Notes under the pieces: model-generated
The model's database searches: none
What the model saw: the letters and a program-made list of their open reading frames with translations, nothing else
Told to the model about the DNA's origin: nothing
Translations under genes and position numbers: made by a program
Shown: positions 24,561-36,449 of the stretch, one piece after another
Layout: each line of letters opens with the position of its first letter
How positions within the stretch are numbered: the stretch's first letter is position 1
NCBI GenBank assembly: GCA_963969395.1
Contig: OZ017797.1
Span: forward strand, 25,854,001 to 25,918,000
Length of the DNA stretch: 64,000 nt
Direction: 5' to 3'
DNA from: Pseudoscleropodium purum
Lineage: Eukaryota; Streptophyta; Bryopsida; Hypnales; Brachytheciaceae

Positions 24561-24659
24561 AGCTCTTGTAGCTGAACTAAATTCAGAGGTAGCCATATCA
24601 AGGTTTAATAGAAATTGTTCTTCCTAGGGCCCGAATTGAAGTCTGGATTAAAACTTAAA

Positions 24660-25010
24660 GTTCTTGATGCAGATAGCAAGGTATGGTTGCATAGGAATCA
24701 TCCGCAAAATACCAAGGGTTAACCTCATCAAACTATCTAGGTTCATCGAATTGACTAAAAATGTTTATTGCATTCAGATAAGGTGCAAGGGCATTGGAAA
24801 TCTCATATGGAGTGATTTCAAATTCTATAGGCTGTTGATCTTCTTCACCTTCTTGTGGCATTGGTTCACCTAGTTCAAGTTGAATATTAAAGAATTCATT
24901 TACAAGTCATAGGTAATTTTCTACCTCAACTTTGTCTTTATTGATAATAAACAAATTGAACGTATCTTTGCTTGAACACTCTTGTGGAAGAGTTGGAACA
25001 AAGCAAATAT
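24660..25010 (-). other. Coding-like leader segment between primer site and gag
   Basis: One minus-strand frame stays open for about 115 codons apart from two stops. It gives protein-like sequence rich in Glu, Gln and Pro (LELGEPMPQEGEEDQQPIEF, then ITPYEISNALAPYLNAINIF). I do not recognise it as copia gag, whose start lies downstream. It might be an upstream extension of gag, or a captured host fragment. The composition differs clearly from random AT-rich frames nearby. Confidence 0.4.
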
Positions 25011-25030
25011 TGCAAATTATTAAATTGCAT

Positions 25031-25050
25031 GCTCTTATAGACTTATACCA
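25031..25050 (-). other. Primer binding site next to the 5' LTR
   Basis: Immediately inside the 5' LTR, the minus strand reads TGGTATAAGTCTATAAGAGC. It resembles the TGGTATCAGAGC site complementary to initiator tRNA-Met used by many plant copia elements, with a few extra or changed bases. The position directly abutting the LTR end supports the LTR boundary and the minus-strand orientation. Confidence 0.7.
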
Positions 25051-25243
25051 TGTTTGGAAATTACGTAGCAAGTGCACAGAGTGAATGTACACAAGGAAGT
25101 ACAAAAAATGTACTTCATATATTATATTATGAAGGAGAAGGTACAAGGTTAAATAGCTAGGGAACAATTGTGACTGTTCATTAAACTAAGAGGTGTGTTC
25201 ATTAAATCTAGATAATTGAAGCTAAGTTGATTTCAATCTAATA
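25051..25243 (-). repeat. 5' LTR of the copia element (193 bp)
   Basis: Matches 10231-10422 over its full length. The block CATATATTATATTATGAAGG through GCTAGGG is identical in both. The plus-strand start is TG and the end is TA (CA in the other copy). It is followed outside by the duplicated target GCAAC at 25244-25248. Confidence 0.85.
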
Positions 25244-25248
25244 GCAAC

Positions 25249-28200
25249 AAAATGCAAGAAATAAGATGGAACAAGAAGCCAAAAGCAGCAAGAGGAAACA
25301 AGAAACATAAACTAAGAGGCAATAAGAAGGAAGAATTAAAAAGTCAAAAGAAGAAAAAATTAAAAGGAAACAAGAAACAAGAACTAAGACACAACAAAAC
25401 CTAGGAGACAACAAGAAGCAAAGAAAAAGAAACATAAATAGCCAAATGTTGCACTTTGAAGGGAAGGTAGAAAAAATGGCGGTTAAGGTTTCAAAATCCT
25501 AATCATGTAACTCATCTCAGTCATGCTTATGACTTGCTTTAGTCATATGACTTGACATAGTCATCGCAAGTAACTAAATATGACTATATTAAATAACTAA
25601 TCTATTTTTATAATCAAATTTAATTCAAAATAAATACATATTACACTACAACTACACAAAATGCTTGAAGGGAAATTTCAAGGCCTTAAGCACCTACAAT
25701 TATAGCAAAAAAATGTACAAAAGTGTGTGGAAGTGAAAATATTTAATAGAGGTACTATTTAAAAGCATCTTTGAAGCAAAACAAGAGATGATGCTTTTAT
25801 AGTCTAAGTATATCTTTGTAAAAACATCTAAACAAACATCTTTTAATAACAATACAAGTGTGTGCATGCCTATAGTGAGCCTCAATATTCATATATTAAT
25901 AATTTTGTGACTTTTGTAGGGTCTACAAAGACCCTCTAAAATTGTGGCTTATATGGCATTGCTGAAAATCTTTCTAAAAAATCAACGAACTTCAATACAA
26001 GACATGAATCTTTTAACTATACTCTTGAAACAAAACATGCACAACCATGTTCTTTATTATTAGGCTTTAAGTCCTAAGTTGGATATTTAAATATTATTCA
26101 ATTGACATTTTAAATAGCGAATGAAAATTTTCTAACAATAAACTATAAGTAGTTCATATTTTAATTAAAATTGACAAAAAATATACAAATTAAAAGTTTG
26201 AGGTGGTTTTGGATGGTTTTGGCCAATCTAAGCCAAAGTTCTTGACTTCCAAATCCAAGTTGAAAAAAATTCAAAATTTTTTATAGCTTAAACTATAGAG
26301 TGTTGCATGCCTATTCAAAAATAGTAAATTTTAATAATGCATATTTTTTTTGCAAAAATTATGGATGGATGAAGTTCTATCTCTTATTCATTTTTCAGGA
26401 CTTTATCCAACATTTTCTTCTAGCCTATAAGTCTACATTAACTTCTACTTTCAAGATTGGATTGTAAGTATGCTATATTTAACTACTTTTAGACTTTCGA
26501 AAGTCTAAAATTAATAATAATGACCACGAGGAAAAAAAATGTTCATTAGGAGGTAATCCAAAACATTGGGAAATCAATCCAAAACATTTGGAGATCTATA
26601 CAAACATCAAGAGATCTATACAATTATCGGGAGATCTCCCGATGTTAACATCATAAGATTTGTTGATGTATAGTCTATAATTCATTGAATAGTCCAAAAG
26701 TAGTTAAATGTGGTATAAGTGTAAATGTCATTTAAATTTAAGGTTCTTTTTTAGCTTAAATTAGATGAATTTTGATATTTTAAATCTAAAATTAACACTC
26801 TTGATTATTTGATTTCATTAAAATCTATTTTCCTCAATATTTATCCATTTTAAAATGTGTGATATTTTCTTTAAAACCTTTAGGAATTACCTAAGTGATT
26901 TTGAATTCAAAGTTGGATTTTAAGTTTGGGTTAAACTTCTAATTTTTAATGTAATTTTTAATAGTTTCTATGGAAAAAAAATAAGAAAGTGCCAAATTCA
27001 AGGACATGCCTTGGAATCCATTTCTAACTCATCCCTATTTTCTAACATGCATATTATAGTTGTATTATGAGGCTTGTCTTCATTCATTTTTGTTGTGTTT
27101 TTTATATCTTTATATACAACTTGAATAACAACTTTTACAATAAGGTGTATAAATTCTATTTGTGATTGAATTTGTTTCTTTCAACCTATTTCTTTCAACT
27201 TCACTCTCTCATTTTTTCCCAAATTTTTTTCTATATTTTTTCATTTTTTCCTCTTTTTTGGATTACTTTAGAATTTCAATCTTTGATTTCTATTACTATT
27301 AATTGATTTTTAATGATTCTAAAAATCAAACAACTATAATGACATAATCTTCATAAGTGCTAAATAAGTATATATTAAAGACCTTAAAATTTCATTTGGT
27401 CATTTATGCATATTATAATCAACAATCCTTATTTAATACAAAGTCAAAACTCTATAAAAGAGCCAAATTAGTTTTCTAACTATGCCCAAAGCTTTAAGTA
27501 GCAACTTGGAACCTGTATACTTCTAATTCAAACACTTAGGCTCAAAATACAAATGACATTCCTCACTTACTCTTGCTCTATGGGTATTCAAGTATGGATT
27601 TTTTTCATACTCTTTTTTTCTCTTTATATTGGATTTTTTCCAAGCTTCAAGTGTTTTTTCTAAACCTTATAATCTTCAATCTACTTCACTAGTTTGAATG
27701 CATTAAATTTCACTTTGTATCAACCAATCTAATTACCTCTTAATTTGTATCAACCACTACAACCAATCAATATAATTAGTCAATTTGCCAGTGCATCCAA
27801 TCTATTAGTGTACAAACTATACCTATGATCATGTCCTCATGACCTAATGTATTTGTTAAACAATATTCCTTCTTTGTGATTAAAGAAATCAACAATCTCT
27901 ATATTTGAACCAATACTTTGTAGGACTTTCTTTGTCACCAAATATATATTTCAACTTAAGAAAATCTAGTTGTAAAGAACCAAAACACATTTAATAAGCA
28001 TTTTAAGACTCTTTTCCTATCTTTTTCTAACAAGACAAGACAAGAATGAATCTATCTATTGTCTCATGTTGTTTATTGTTTCACTTTTTTCTACTTCCTT
28101 TGCAAACCCTATGGCAAATTAAAATTTTTAAATTAAAATATAAACATATGCTACTTTAAATTTTTAAACATGAGTTCTTTAATAGGCATAATATAAACAT

Positions 28201-28231
<31 letters not shown>

Positions 28232-28330
28232 ATTTTTTATAGGCATGAAATAGAATTATGCCTACACCCTAAGAAATAGAATCTACAGCCAAAATGCTAG
28301 AAGGCCATTTTAGATTGGCCCCCTTTCCCA
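25249..28330. other. Interior of CACTA-1, no gene
   Basis: AT-rich sequence with no recognisable reading frame. It contains A-rich runs of CAAGAAGCAAGA type just outside the copia element, a perfect 18-bp palindrome ATCGGGAGATCTCCCGAT at 26626-26643 next to two more GAGATCTATA copies, and an AAC repeat at its right end. Confidence 0.5.
28201..28231. repeat. AAC trinucleotide microsatellite
   Basis: About ten uninterrupted ACA/AAC triplets. Confidence 0.9.
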
Positions 28331-28339
28331 CGGACTATC

Positions 28340-28993
28340 AAAAAAGTAAAAAAATGACTATAAAAAAAATATGGCTACAAAATATGACTTCCCCTCCCAA
28401 ATATGACTGATGCATAAATATGAACACGTACTCTCTAAACATGTTCCTTGTCCACATTTTCCATAGGCTATTCAAAAGGAGAAAAAATGACAATAAATAA
28501 AATATGACTACAAAATATGACTTGCTCATATTTTCCTTGGGTTTCCCAAAATGAAAAAATAATGACTACGAAAAAATATGATTACAAAATATGAATCCCT
28601 CCAAAGTATGATTGCAAAATATAGCTCAAGCAAAAACATGACTAATTTTTCTTCAAACATGCTTCCTACTGAAATTTTCTTTAAATTACTCTTAAACAAA
28701 AAAGTATCAACTATTGAAAAGATATGACTACAAAATATGATTGACACAAAAATATGACTAAACGTTCTCCAAATAAGTTTCCTATCGTTTTCTATGAAGT
28801 ACTTAGTTGTTCCCAATGGATGTATATTATATACTTGTGAAGCACAAGGCCAAAATATGACTAATAGTCATATTTGTAGTCATCTTTTTTTCAAGATGTT
28901 GGCCTCCAAGAATATGACTATAAACAGTCACTAGTCATCTCTAGACTCTAGTCATATTTTGGCAATCATAAAATGCAAGTTTTTATTGTAGTG
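28340..28993. repeat. Right subterminal array of CACTA-1
   Basis: Many copies of AAAATATGACTACAAAATATGA and its complement run up to the terminal CACTACA repeat. The same motif occurs at 6410-6570 and 8285-9440, tying the two ends of CACTA-1 together. Confidence 0.65.
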
Positions 28994-28995
28994 AC

Positions 28996-29285
28996 AACTT
29001 TTGTATAAGTTGATTGTTTCAAAAAATGAGTTGATTTTTCTTAGGTATCACAACTCTTTCTAAGTTTGATTCTCTTAAGATTTGTGTAAGTTCATTGTTC
29101 AAGCAAATGAGCTGATTTTTCTTGGGTATCACAATTCTTTCCAAGTTTGGTTTTCTTAAGGTTTAAGTAAATTCATTAATCAAAAAATTGAGTTCATTTG
29201 TTTTGGGTATTATAGCTCTTATTTTGGATCTTTTAGGGTTTGTGTAAGTTGATTGTTCAAAACAATGCGTTGATTAGTCTTGAGA
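28996..29285. repeat. About 81-bp tandem repeat, 3.5 copies, beside CACTA-1
   Basis: Each unit has GTGTAAGTTCATTGTTCAA, then ATGAGTTGATTTTTCTT, GGTATCACAACTCTTTC and AAGTTTGGTTTTCTTAAG. Units begin near 28999, 29082, 29162 and 29238. The array starts directly outside the CACTA-1 right end, so it is probably the pre-insertion sequence. Confidence 0.75.
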
Positions 29286-31830
29286 AGGGCATGAATACGT
29301 TCAAAAATCAAACACCAATGATAGTGCTAAATCAATGGAAGGTGAGGGGATTTGTAAACCACGTGGTTCTACCTCATTTATATCCTTTCACCTTGTATTC
29401 ATTTTCAATTCTATTTATTTTTTGTGTGTGTTTGCAAAAGAAAGTAGAGACGAGGGAAATAAGGTTGAAGACAATAGTGGTGGAGGAGAAGAAGCTTGAT
29501 ACTTCTAAGAAGTAAGTGAGGTCAAGGAATGTCAATGTGTTGCTCCAGAGATCTACATTCCGAAGTCCAGACTGTGCAAGTATTTAGTAGTTGCTCTTTT
29601 GTCATTGAATAGTCATATATTAGTCTTACTTGCCATTTGTGAGCTACAGCATAATTATAGTAAGCATTCGGGACTCATGGAATGACTATGTCCTCATTTA
29701 GTAGTGGCTTCCTTGTCATTGAATAGTTATTTGTCAATTGTACTTGCCATCTATGAGTCATTGTCAAAATTGAAAGACCTTTATCAATAAAAATTCACAA
29801 TTGAAGTTGTCGCCAATTGAAACTTTGACCATATTTTTTTTTGGTTGTCTTCCACATCCTCAAAATCTGGGCATCCTTTACTAAGGTAGAACTCTCATGT
29901 TATGGCAATTTTCATTTACCATTGCAATCACCTTTCATGTAGTTGTATGTAATGAGTTGGTCACAAAACGAACTCCATGGTCAATAAACACCTTCCTATG
30001 ATAACACAACTATGTAGAGTAGTACAACAATATGACTTACATATAACTCAATCAAAGACATCTAAAGTTTATCTATATTTTTGGCACCGTTGTCAAGGAC
30101 CCAATCATAGACATTTCCCAACTAGATTTTAATTACATGTTTTCGTTCACATACAATAACTCAAATTGAGATTCACAAGAACAACATTTAGGCTTACATG
30201 TACTCCAATTTGGATTGTTACAATTCAAACATCTTGGCTTGGATTTGAACATACATTTAATTTTATATAGTAAGCACGCATTCAAGCATAAGTACAAATT
30301 ACTTAACTGAATTACAATTTGAGTGTACTATAATTATACTACAATGACATTCACAAACACAATTTGGATCAATTTAAACACACACAAGTGCATATAATTT
30401 TCAACTAACTCATTACTAATTCTCAACAACTTTGTGATTTCATACATTCTCACAATTAGAATTCAACATTGAGTACTACACATACATTTATATTCAACAT
30501 TCATTACACATAACACAGTCAATATTAATTCGGCTGAAAATACAATTTCTTATAAATTCCGAATTGGTGATCAAATCATCATTACAAAATTCATAGTTAT
30601 ATTCACTATATCAATTTGTTAACATTCTGTTCATAATCAAAGTTTCCATTCTATCAATTAAGTTCTAATTATCTTCTCTAATTAATACTTTTATCGATCA
30701 CATAAACTTCCAATACTATCACACTATCACAAATTCATCAACTTCCATACACAATTGATTTGGGTAATCCCTTCATCTTACACACATAAACACTGCCATA
30801 CATTGACACAAATACATTTCTTTGACTAGGACATAGACTCACTCACACCAATCCGACCCTAGATCAACATAGACACACTTTTCAACTGGTAAATTACACA
30901 CAGTTAAACATATACACAAGGAATACAAAACATACATAGCCTTGACCGACTGGGATGCATATTGAATATTTGCTCAATGGTGGGTAAAGAAAATAGAAAC
31001 AAATTGGAACCTAATAGGACTCTTGAAGATAGTTACCAAATTGGGAAAGACAACTAACTAACATCGACTTCTAATTGGGATTTCACAAGACACAACATCG
31101 ATATAAATCCAACTCTATTTGCCAGCCATTCATCCAATTCGGTAGAACACACTTATACATGGTTTATTACTTACCTAGTTGGAATTCACTACCGATCCAC
31201 CAACTCGGCAATCACTAGACTTCCGACTTGGACCCTAACTAACAACATCAATCAACTAGGCAACAAGACAACTCCCATTTGGAACAAAATCCATGACCAA
31301 AACAACCCAATTAGACAATAGAAAAGACAATTTAATCTCAAAAAGCCTCAAAATGCTCTCCGATTAGCTCCAAAACTGTACAAATTTTAATCCTATTTGG
31401 TTATCTACAAGTGCTTTTAGTTGCTCTAGTATTGAGGTGTTCTAGAGTGCTCCGGTGCTAGGTTTTTTTTTTGTAGATGTTGATCAAATATACACGCCCT
31501 ACCGTTTCAATCCACCCCGTGATGTACAAAAACATGAGCCCTAGATACATGAATTTGTCCAAATGCTTCTAGTCCCAATCCTTGATCAAATGAGGCAATC
31601 CATCAATTATACACAACAATCCCTCTATAAACCTTTTTAAACAGAGCTTGTGTTATGTTTTCCAAATTTCTATAACAATTTTAGGACCTAGGATCAAAGC
31701 TCTGACATGTTCTAAAAAATACACAAATTTCTCTTTAACTTCAAACTTTACAAAGTCAGAATTTTGTCGTATTTTAGAAAATATACAAATTTCTTCCTAA
31801 CTTCAAACTTCACGAAGTCAAAGCTTTGCT
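29286..31830. other. AT-rich repeat-derived sequence, no gene
   Basis: No recognisable coding region. A phrase of the type TTTGTCATTGAATAGT with a following ACTTGCCAT occurs at about 29598-29640 and again at 29710-29752 as a direct repeat. The segment 30100-31830 has the look of decayed LTR-retrotransposon sequence (many ACATTCACAC-type runs), but no domain or LTR pair is visible. Confidence 0.35.
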
Positions 31831-31839
31831 GTAAGACCC

Positions 31840-34800
31840 CAAAACAATAATATAGGAAATAATAAGAAGGTTAATCTTTACAAATCGAACACACATTGGC
31901 TTCAGAAATTAATACAATCACTAATTAGTATCATAATATAAAATACACAAACTAGAAGCCCTCCAAAGTAGCATTGCCAAGATATAGTGGATTTTTCTTA
32001 AGATTAATACAATGTAACAAGAAAACCCACAACAATTTAAAAACACAATTAGAACAAATTTACAAAAAGAAACTTTGAAGGGACCCTAATGTCCTTCAAA
32101 TAAGCTTCAAAAATAACAACAATGAAGCTCAAATGCTTCAAAAATCACAAATTTAGCAACATTGGCACATAATAGCCAATTGTCCAACTAAATGGACTCA
32201 AATTGTATAAGGTGGTTCAAAAATGAACCAAAGGGGTTATTTAGGAGAAAAATGAGAGTCCTTAAATATTCTTTCAAGGGCCTTCCCCTATCTCAATTCT
32301 TACAAGGTAATCTTATTATTTAAGATTTTCATCTTAATCCTAAGAATTTTAAGTTTCTACACTAGTTCTGTTATTTAATTTTTGGAGAAGTGCTTCAAAT
32401 TACAAACAAATTGCACCAATGGCTTTAGAAGGCCATTTTTACTAAATATGTCTCTCTTTTTCTTATTCTTACTTAAAAAAACTCAAAAATCCTAGTGGCA
32501 ACTAGAAGCTCAAAATGGGATAAAAATCCAAGTTTGGGAGTTTACCATTTTAGTCAAAAATATCTAGCTTAAGCTTCTAAGTAGGCTTAAGGGAGTAAAA
32601 AAAGATCTTAAATTTGTTTTATTGCGATGTTGTATGCTCCCAATATGTCGGTCAATTAAGGAATTGAATTTGAAATTCACCAATTTTAGAGGATGTTGCT
32701 GATTTTGGCACCTTTTGCTATAAAAATGTCACAAACTTGTCAAGGATCTTTATGAACACAAAAATAATTTTTCTAATTTTTAGTGAGATTTTAACGAGCC
32801 CATGGTAGTTTTCATGAATTCATCATCTTAGATTTTGGCAATTGACCACTCGAAAAATGATCTTTGGATGATTAGAAATACCGAGACTTCTTAAGGAACC
32901 TTTAATGGAATTCTTCAAGAGATGTTCAAGTTTATATTCTTACCTTGCATTTGTAAAAAAAGAGTACAAATCTAGCTATCTCCTTTAACTTTCAATGAAC
33001 AAAGAATCTTCCACAAAAAAATAAATCTTGGTGAAGCAATTGTGTTGTTGGACTTTTGGCATGACTTCCATTTTAAAGCACTATATTTATGTCATAAATG
33101 TCCTTTATTGCTCCATTTTGAGTTTCTCCACTTGTAGGTTGTGAGTCCATTTTGTCACTTGGGATTTAGAATTTATTTTTTTATTTTTTGTATATTTTGA
33201 ATGTAGTTTTAGGTATTAAAAGACCAGAAAAAAATGTTAAACTAGAACTCGTGTTGTACATGCCAATACAACCCTAGATCACTTTATATCTAGTTTTATA
33301 ATGATACAATGCAAACCCACCTTTTATACATAATAAAGGTCTTAGTAGAAACTATCCTATTATGTACACCTATTCGTGCAATGAGACACAAATTGACTAA
33401 AAATATTCCAAAAGAATCTTATGAGAACCCTAAAGTAGATTTTTTATGATAGGTTTCAGTTTTTCCATTCCATTGACAAAATAGTAGAATCCCTAATTGT
33501 GAGCCTACAGGTGCAAAATGAAGTAGAGTAATGAAGGGCATTTATGATATAAATACAATGATTTAGAATAAAAGCCATGCCAAAAGTCTAATGGTATAAT
33601 CTCTTCATCAAAATTCTTCTTTTGTGAAAGATTTCCTATTCATCCGAAGTTAAAGGAGATAACAAATTTGTACTCATTTTTTACATATGCAAAATAAAAA
33701 TGTAAATTTGCACAATTCTTGAGGAATTCTATAAGAGGTTTCCTAAAAAGTCTTGATTTTTCTGATCATCCCAAATCTTTTTTCAAACGGTCAACTACCA
33801 AAACCCAATATGATAAATTTGTAGAAATTACCATGGATGTGATAAAATCTCATTAAAAATTAGTGTAGCTTTTTTTTATAGTACCTTGAAGTTAGGTTCA
33901 TCATAGCCAATTCAAAATCATTTCTTTTTCAACAAAATCCCTTTTGTTAGTAGCTTTTAGAATTTCTAGAAATTCGTTGTAGAGTAAGAAGAACATTTTG
34001 TTCACTTTACAAGTACCACTTTTGGATGTGAATATTTTCCAATTCATGGATATGGCAAGTTAATAATAAATATTTATGAGCTATGACTTCAATGCCTTTT
34101 TAAAAAGAATTTAAACTTTGGATCATTTTGAGAATCTATTGGCAATATCCATAATTTTAGACTTCATGCACTTTGAAAACATAACAAAATTTTATTTTGT
34201 GAACAATAAAGAGGTGCATCCTTCCCTATTATGGAATTGTTATAAAGCTGCAGTGGTACTTGGAATACTATATTGACTTATAAATTAGAACAAAGAAAAG
34301 AACTTTAACCTAGCTAAAGTTGATAAGTCTAGTGGAGGTCTTTTAGCTAAATCCTAGGCATTTTTCATTTTTCGTGGAATTCTTTTAAGATTCAAATTAT
34401 TTTCATCAATATTTTCTACTATTTTCAAATATGTCATTGTAGAATTTCTAAAAATTTCATTATAGGCCATATTTATTTATTTATTTTTTAACAAATTTGA
34501 ATTTGAGTGTAGGGTATGTTCATAAAGCTCCCTAAAAAGTTTCATGACATTCCGATAGTGGGAGGTACCAAAATTAACAACATTCTTCGAAACCAAAAAA
34601 ATTAAAGATCAAATGTAGAGTTAACTAGCGTATCGGGAGCACATGACCTAAAAATAAATAAACTCTCAAACTTGGGTTTTTATCCCGTTTTGACTTTTGA
34701 GTTTCTAGTTGCCACTAGAAATCTTTGGTTTTTTGAGGTTGAAAAAGGAGATATGGATTCTTTTGAACTAAAGATGGCCTTCTAAATCCATTAGCACAAT

Positions 34801-36010
34801 CTTTTTGTAATTTGGAGCATTTTTCCAAAAGTCAAAAATTAGGACTAGACAATCAACATAGAAAATCTTAAATCTTAAAATTAGAATGAAATCTTAAATG
34901 ATAAGTTTTTTTTGTAGGAATTGAGGGGAGATAAGACTTGACTTGGATGGCACTCCAAGCCTTAAGAGAGTATATAAGGGCTCTCTTCTTCCCTTCAACC
35001 ATCCCTTTTTTGTATCACTTGGTCGTTTAAACCTTATTTTTTGAAGTTTGCTCTAAAAGACATTGGGGGTCCTTTCAAAGTTTTTTTTTTAATTATTTAG
35101 AAAGATTTTAGATTAGAACCCAAAGTCTTAAGGTCCACTTGTTAAATATTGTATCATTTAAAAAGATTTTGGATTGGAATCAAAACTTTCAAGATTCACG
35201 TGTTAAGTATTGTGTTATTTAGAGAGATTTTGGATTGGAATTAAAACTTTCAAAGTTCATATGTTAAGTGTTGTGTTATTTAAAAACATTTTGGATTGAA
35301 ACCAAAACTCTCAAAGTTCATATATTAAGTGTTGTGTCATTTAGAAAGATTTTGGATTGGAATTAAAACTCTCAAAGTTCATATGTTAAGTGTTGTGTCA
35401 TTTAAAAACATTTTAGATTGAAACCAAAACTCTGAAAGTTCATATATTAAGTGTTGTGTCATTTAAAAATATTTTGGGTTGAAACCAAAATTCTCAAAGC
35501 CCATGTATTAAATGTTGTGTCATTAAAAGAACTTGGATTGGAACCAATTTTTTTAAATTTGGATATCAATTTTCAGTTTTTTTATATTACGGCAAAGCTT
35601 TGAATACCTGTTAGATTCATTTTTGAACCACCTTATTTCAATTAGGTCTAATTAGTTGGATTTTGGCCGTTTTAGGCCATGTTGCCAAATTCTCATGTAT
35701 TGGGGGCATTTTAAACTTCATTGTTGATATTTTCAAGCTTTTTTGAAGAACATTGAACCCTCTTCAAAATTTGCTTTGATTTCATGTGTTTTGGAATTCT
35801 TGTGCTAATTTTTTATAAGTTGTTGAATCTTTGTAATTTGTACTAATCTTAGATTATTTTCCCTTTGTATGTAGATAATGTCACTTAGAGAGACATCTAG
35901 TACTTGTGTTTAAAACCTTGTTTATATGTTAAATTGATTTGCCGTTATCGTATTGTAAATAACTATATTATTTAAAAACATCAAAAGATTAACCTTGAGC
36001 CCTAATTCAA
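31840..36010. repeat. Large imperfect inverted repeat of LTR-like arms
   Basis: The plus strand from about 33460 to 36010 matches the reverse complement of about 31840-33170 in many ordered blocks. Examples are GCCAAAAGTC, GTTGACC...TTTGAAAAA, CTCAAACTTGGGTTTTTATCC, CTAGTTGCCACTAG, TTCATTTTTGAACCACCTTA and the outer AAGATTAACCTT. The right arm is longer because it contains a tandem array (35092-35540) and other extra segments. A TATA-like TATATAAGGGCTCTC at about 34976 heads outward on the right arm, with a decayed counterpart in the left arm. This fits two LTRs of one retroelement family in head-to-head orientation about 280 bp apart. Similar sequence occurs in CACTA-2. No coding region lies in either arm. 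Confidence 0.7.
35092..35540 (+). repeat. 61-bp tandem repeat, about 7 copies
   Basis: The unit has the form ATTTAGAAAGATTTTGGATT, GGAATCAAAACTTTC, AAAGTTCATATGTTAAGTGT, TGTGTC. About seven diverged units lie inside the right arm of the large inverted repeat. The left arm lacks the array, so the expansion happened after the arms arose. Confidence 0.85.
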
Positions 36011-36180
36011 GAAAAGGGTTGAGATAGAGAAGGTGGGGGTCGTGGAGAAATCCACAGTCTTGGGTTGTACTGGATCTTGTCATTTAGCTCAGAGAGATAG
36101 GGTGGTTGGCTGGTTGGCTAGTTATTTCTTGCTTTCACTAGCGGTGCCAAGTTACAACTGCTCAGACCGAATCAACGAAT

Positions 36181-36250
36181 CCGACAAGATTCGAACCCGG
36201 AACCAACTGGCAGCTAATTGGGGACTTTTCCAATCAACCAAGTCTGCAAT
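36181..36250 (-). repeat. tRNA-like segment, possible SINE head
   Basis: The minus strand has a D-arm-like hairpin GACTTGGTTGATTGGAAAAGTC (36223-36244, stem GACT/AGTC), an anticodon-arm-like hairpin closed by CCAA/TTGG, and a T-loop motif GGTTCGAATC (36188-36197), in tRNA order and spacing. The loop lacks the conserved U33 and the T stem is poor, so it is not a functional tRNA. A tRNA-derived SINE or tRNA relic fits. The surrounding 36040-36340 is more GC-rich than its neighbours, but I cannot find the element's 3' end. Confidence 0.35.
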
Positions 36251-36449
36251 TTGGTGGCCGTTGTTGATCCCAAGGTGGTTTTATACCACTATTGATTGGT
36301 TGTTTGGTATATTAACTGACGGAACAGTGTTCTTAAGTCTATTTTTTTATTATTACAAAGGTTACTTTTTAATACAAAAAAAAAAATATACGTTTGATTA
36401 TTAGCATTTTGATTTTATTATAAACATAGCTAGTATAGTGTGATTGGAG

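Larger units (their letters stand above)
10231..25243 (-). mobile_element. Ty1/copia retrotransposon with nested insertions
   Basis: Two similar LTRs (10231-10422 and 25051-25243, roughly 85% alike by eye) bound the element. They are flanked outside by a perfect 5-bp duplication GCAAC (10226-10230 and 25244-25248). Copia-type gag and pol relics read on the minus strand in the order gag, protease, integrase, RT, RNase H, which is diagnostic of Ty1/copia. The full span is 15.0 kb. Removing the CACTA-like insert (8443 bp) and the 1.5-kb insert leaves about 5.1 kb, the usual size for copia elements. It inserted into CACTA-1. All coding parts are inactivated by stops and substitutions. Confidence 0.9.
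6392..28993. mobile_element. Outer CACTA-like element (CACTA-1), host of nested insertions
   Basis: The left end reads CACTACAGCAAAATGGATGT and the right end, in reverse complement, CACTACAATAAAAACTTGCA. The two agree at most of the first 30 positions, including a shared TTTATGAYT block. Both ends run into dense subterminal repeats built on AAATATGACT and its complement AGTCATATTT (6410-6570, 8285-9440 and 28340-28980). Subterminal repeat arrays are a hallmark of CACTA (En/Spm) transposons. The 22.6-kb span includes a 15-kb copia element, a 1.6-kb repeat copy and a MITE; without these the element is about 5-6 kb. No CACTA transposase frame is visible, so it is non-autonomous or decayed. The expected 3-bp duplication is not clear (GGT left, ACA right), so the two ends could belong to two copies of one family. 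Confidence 0.6.

Noticed and set aside
31840..36010. CRISPR array, or an LTR pair of one intact retrotransposon
   Set aside because: The arms are inverted rather than direct, only about 280 bp lies between them, and there is no spacer-repeat structure.
36181..36250. Functional tRNA gene
   Set aside because: The T stem pairs poorly, the anticodon loop lacks U33 and no acceptor stem closes the fold.
36033..36404. 123-codon plus-strand frame as a gene
   Set aside because: It reads antisense through the tRNA-like segment, and its end is AT-rich low-complexity; no homologous frame in repeat copy 2.
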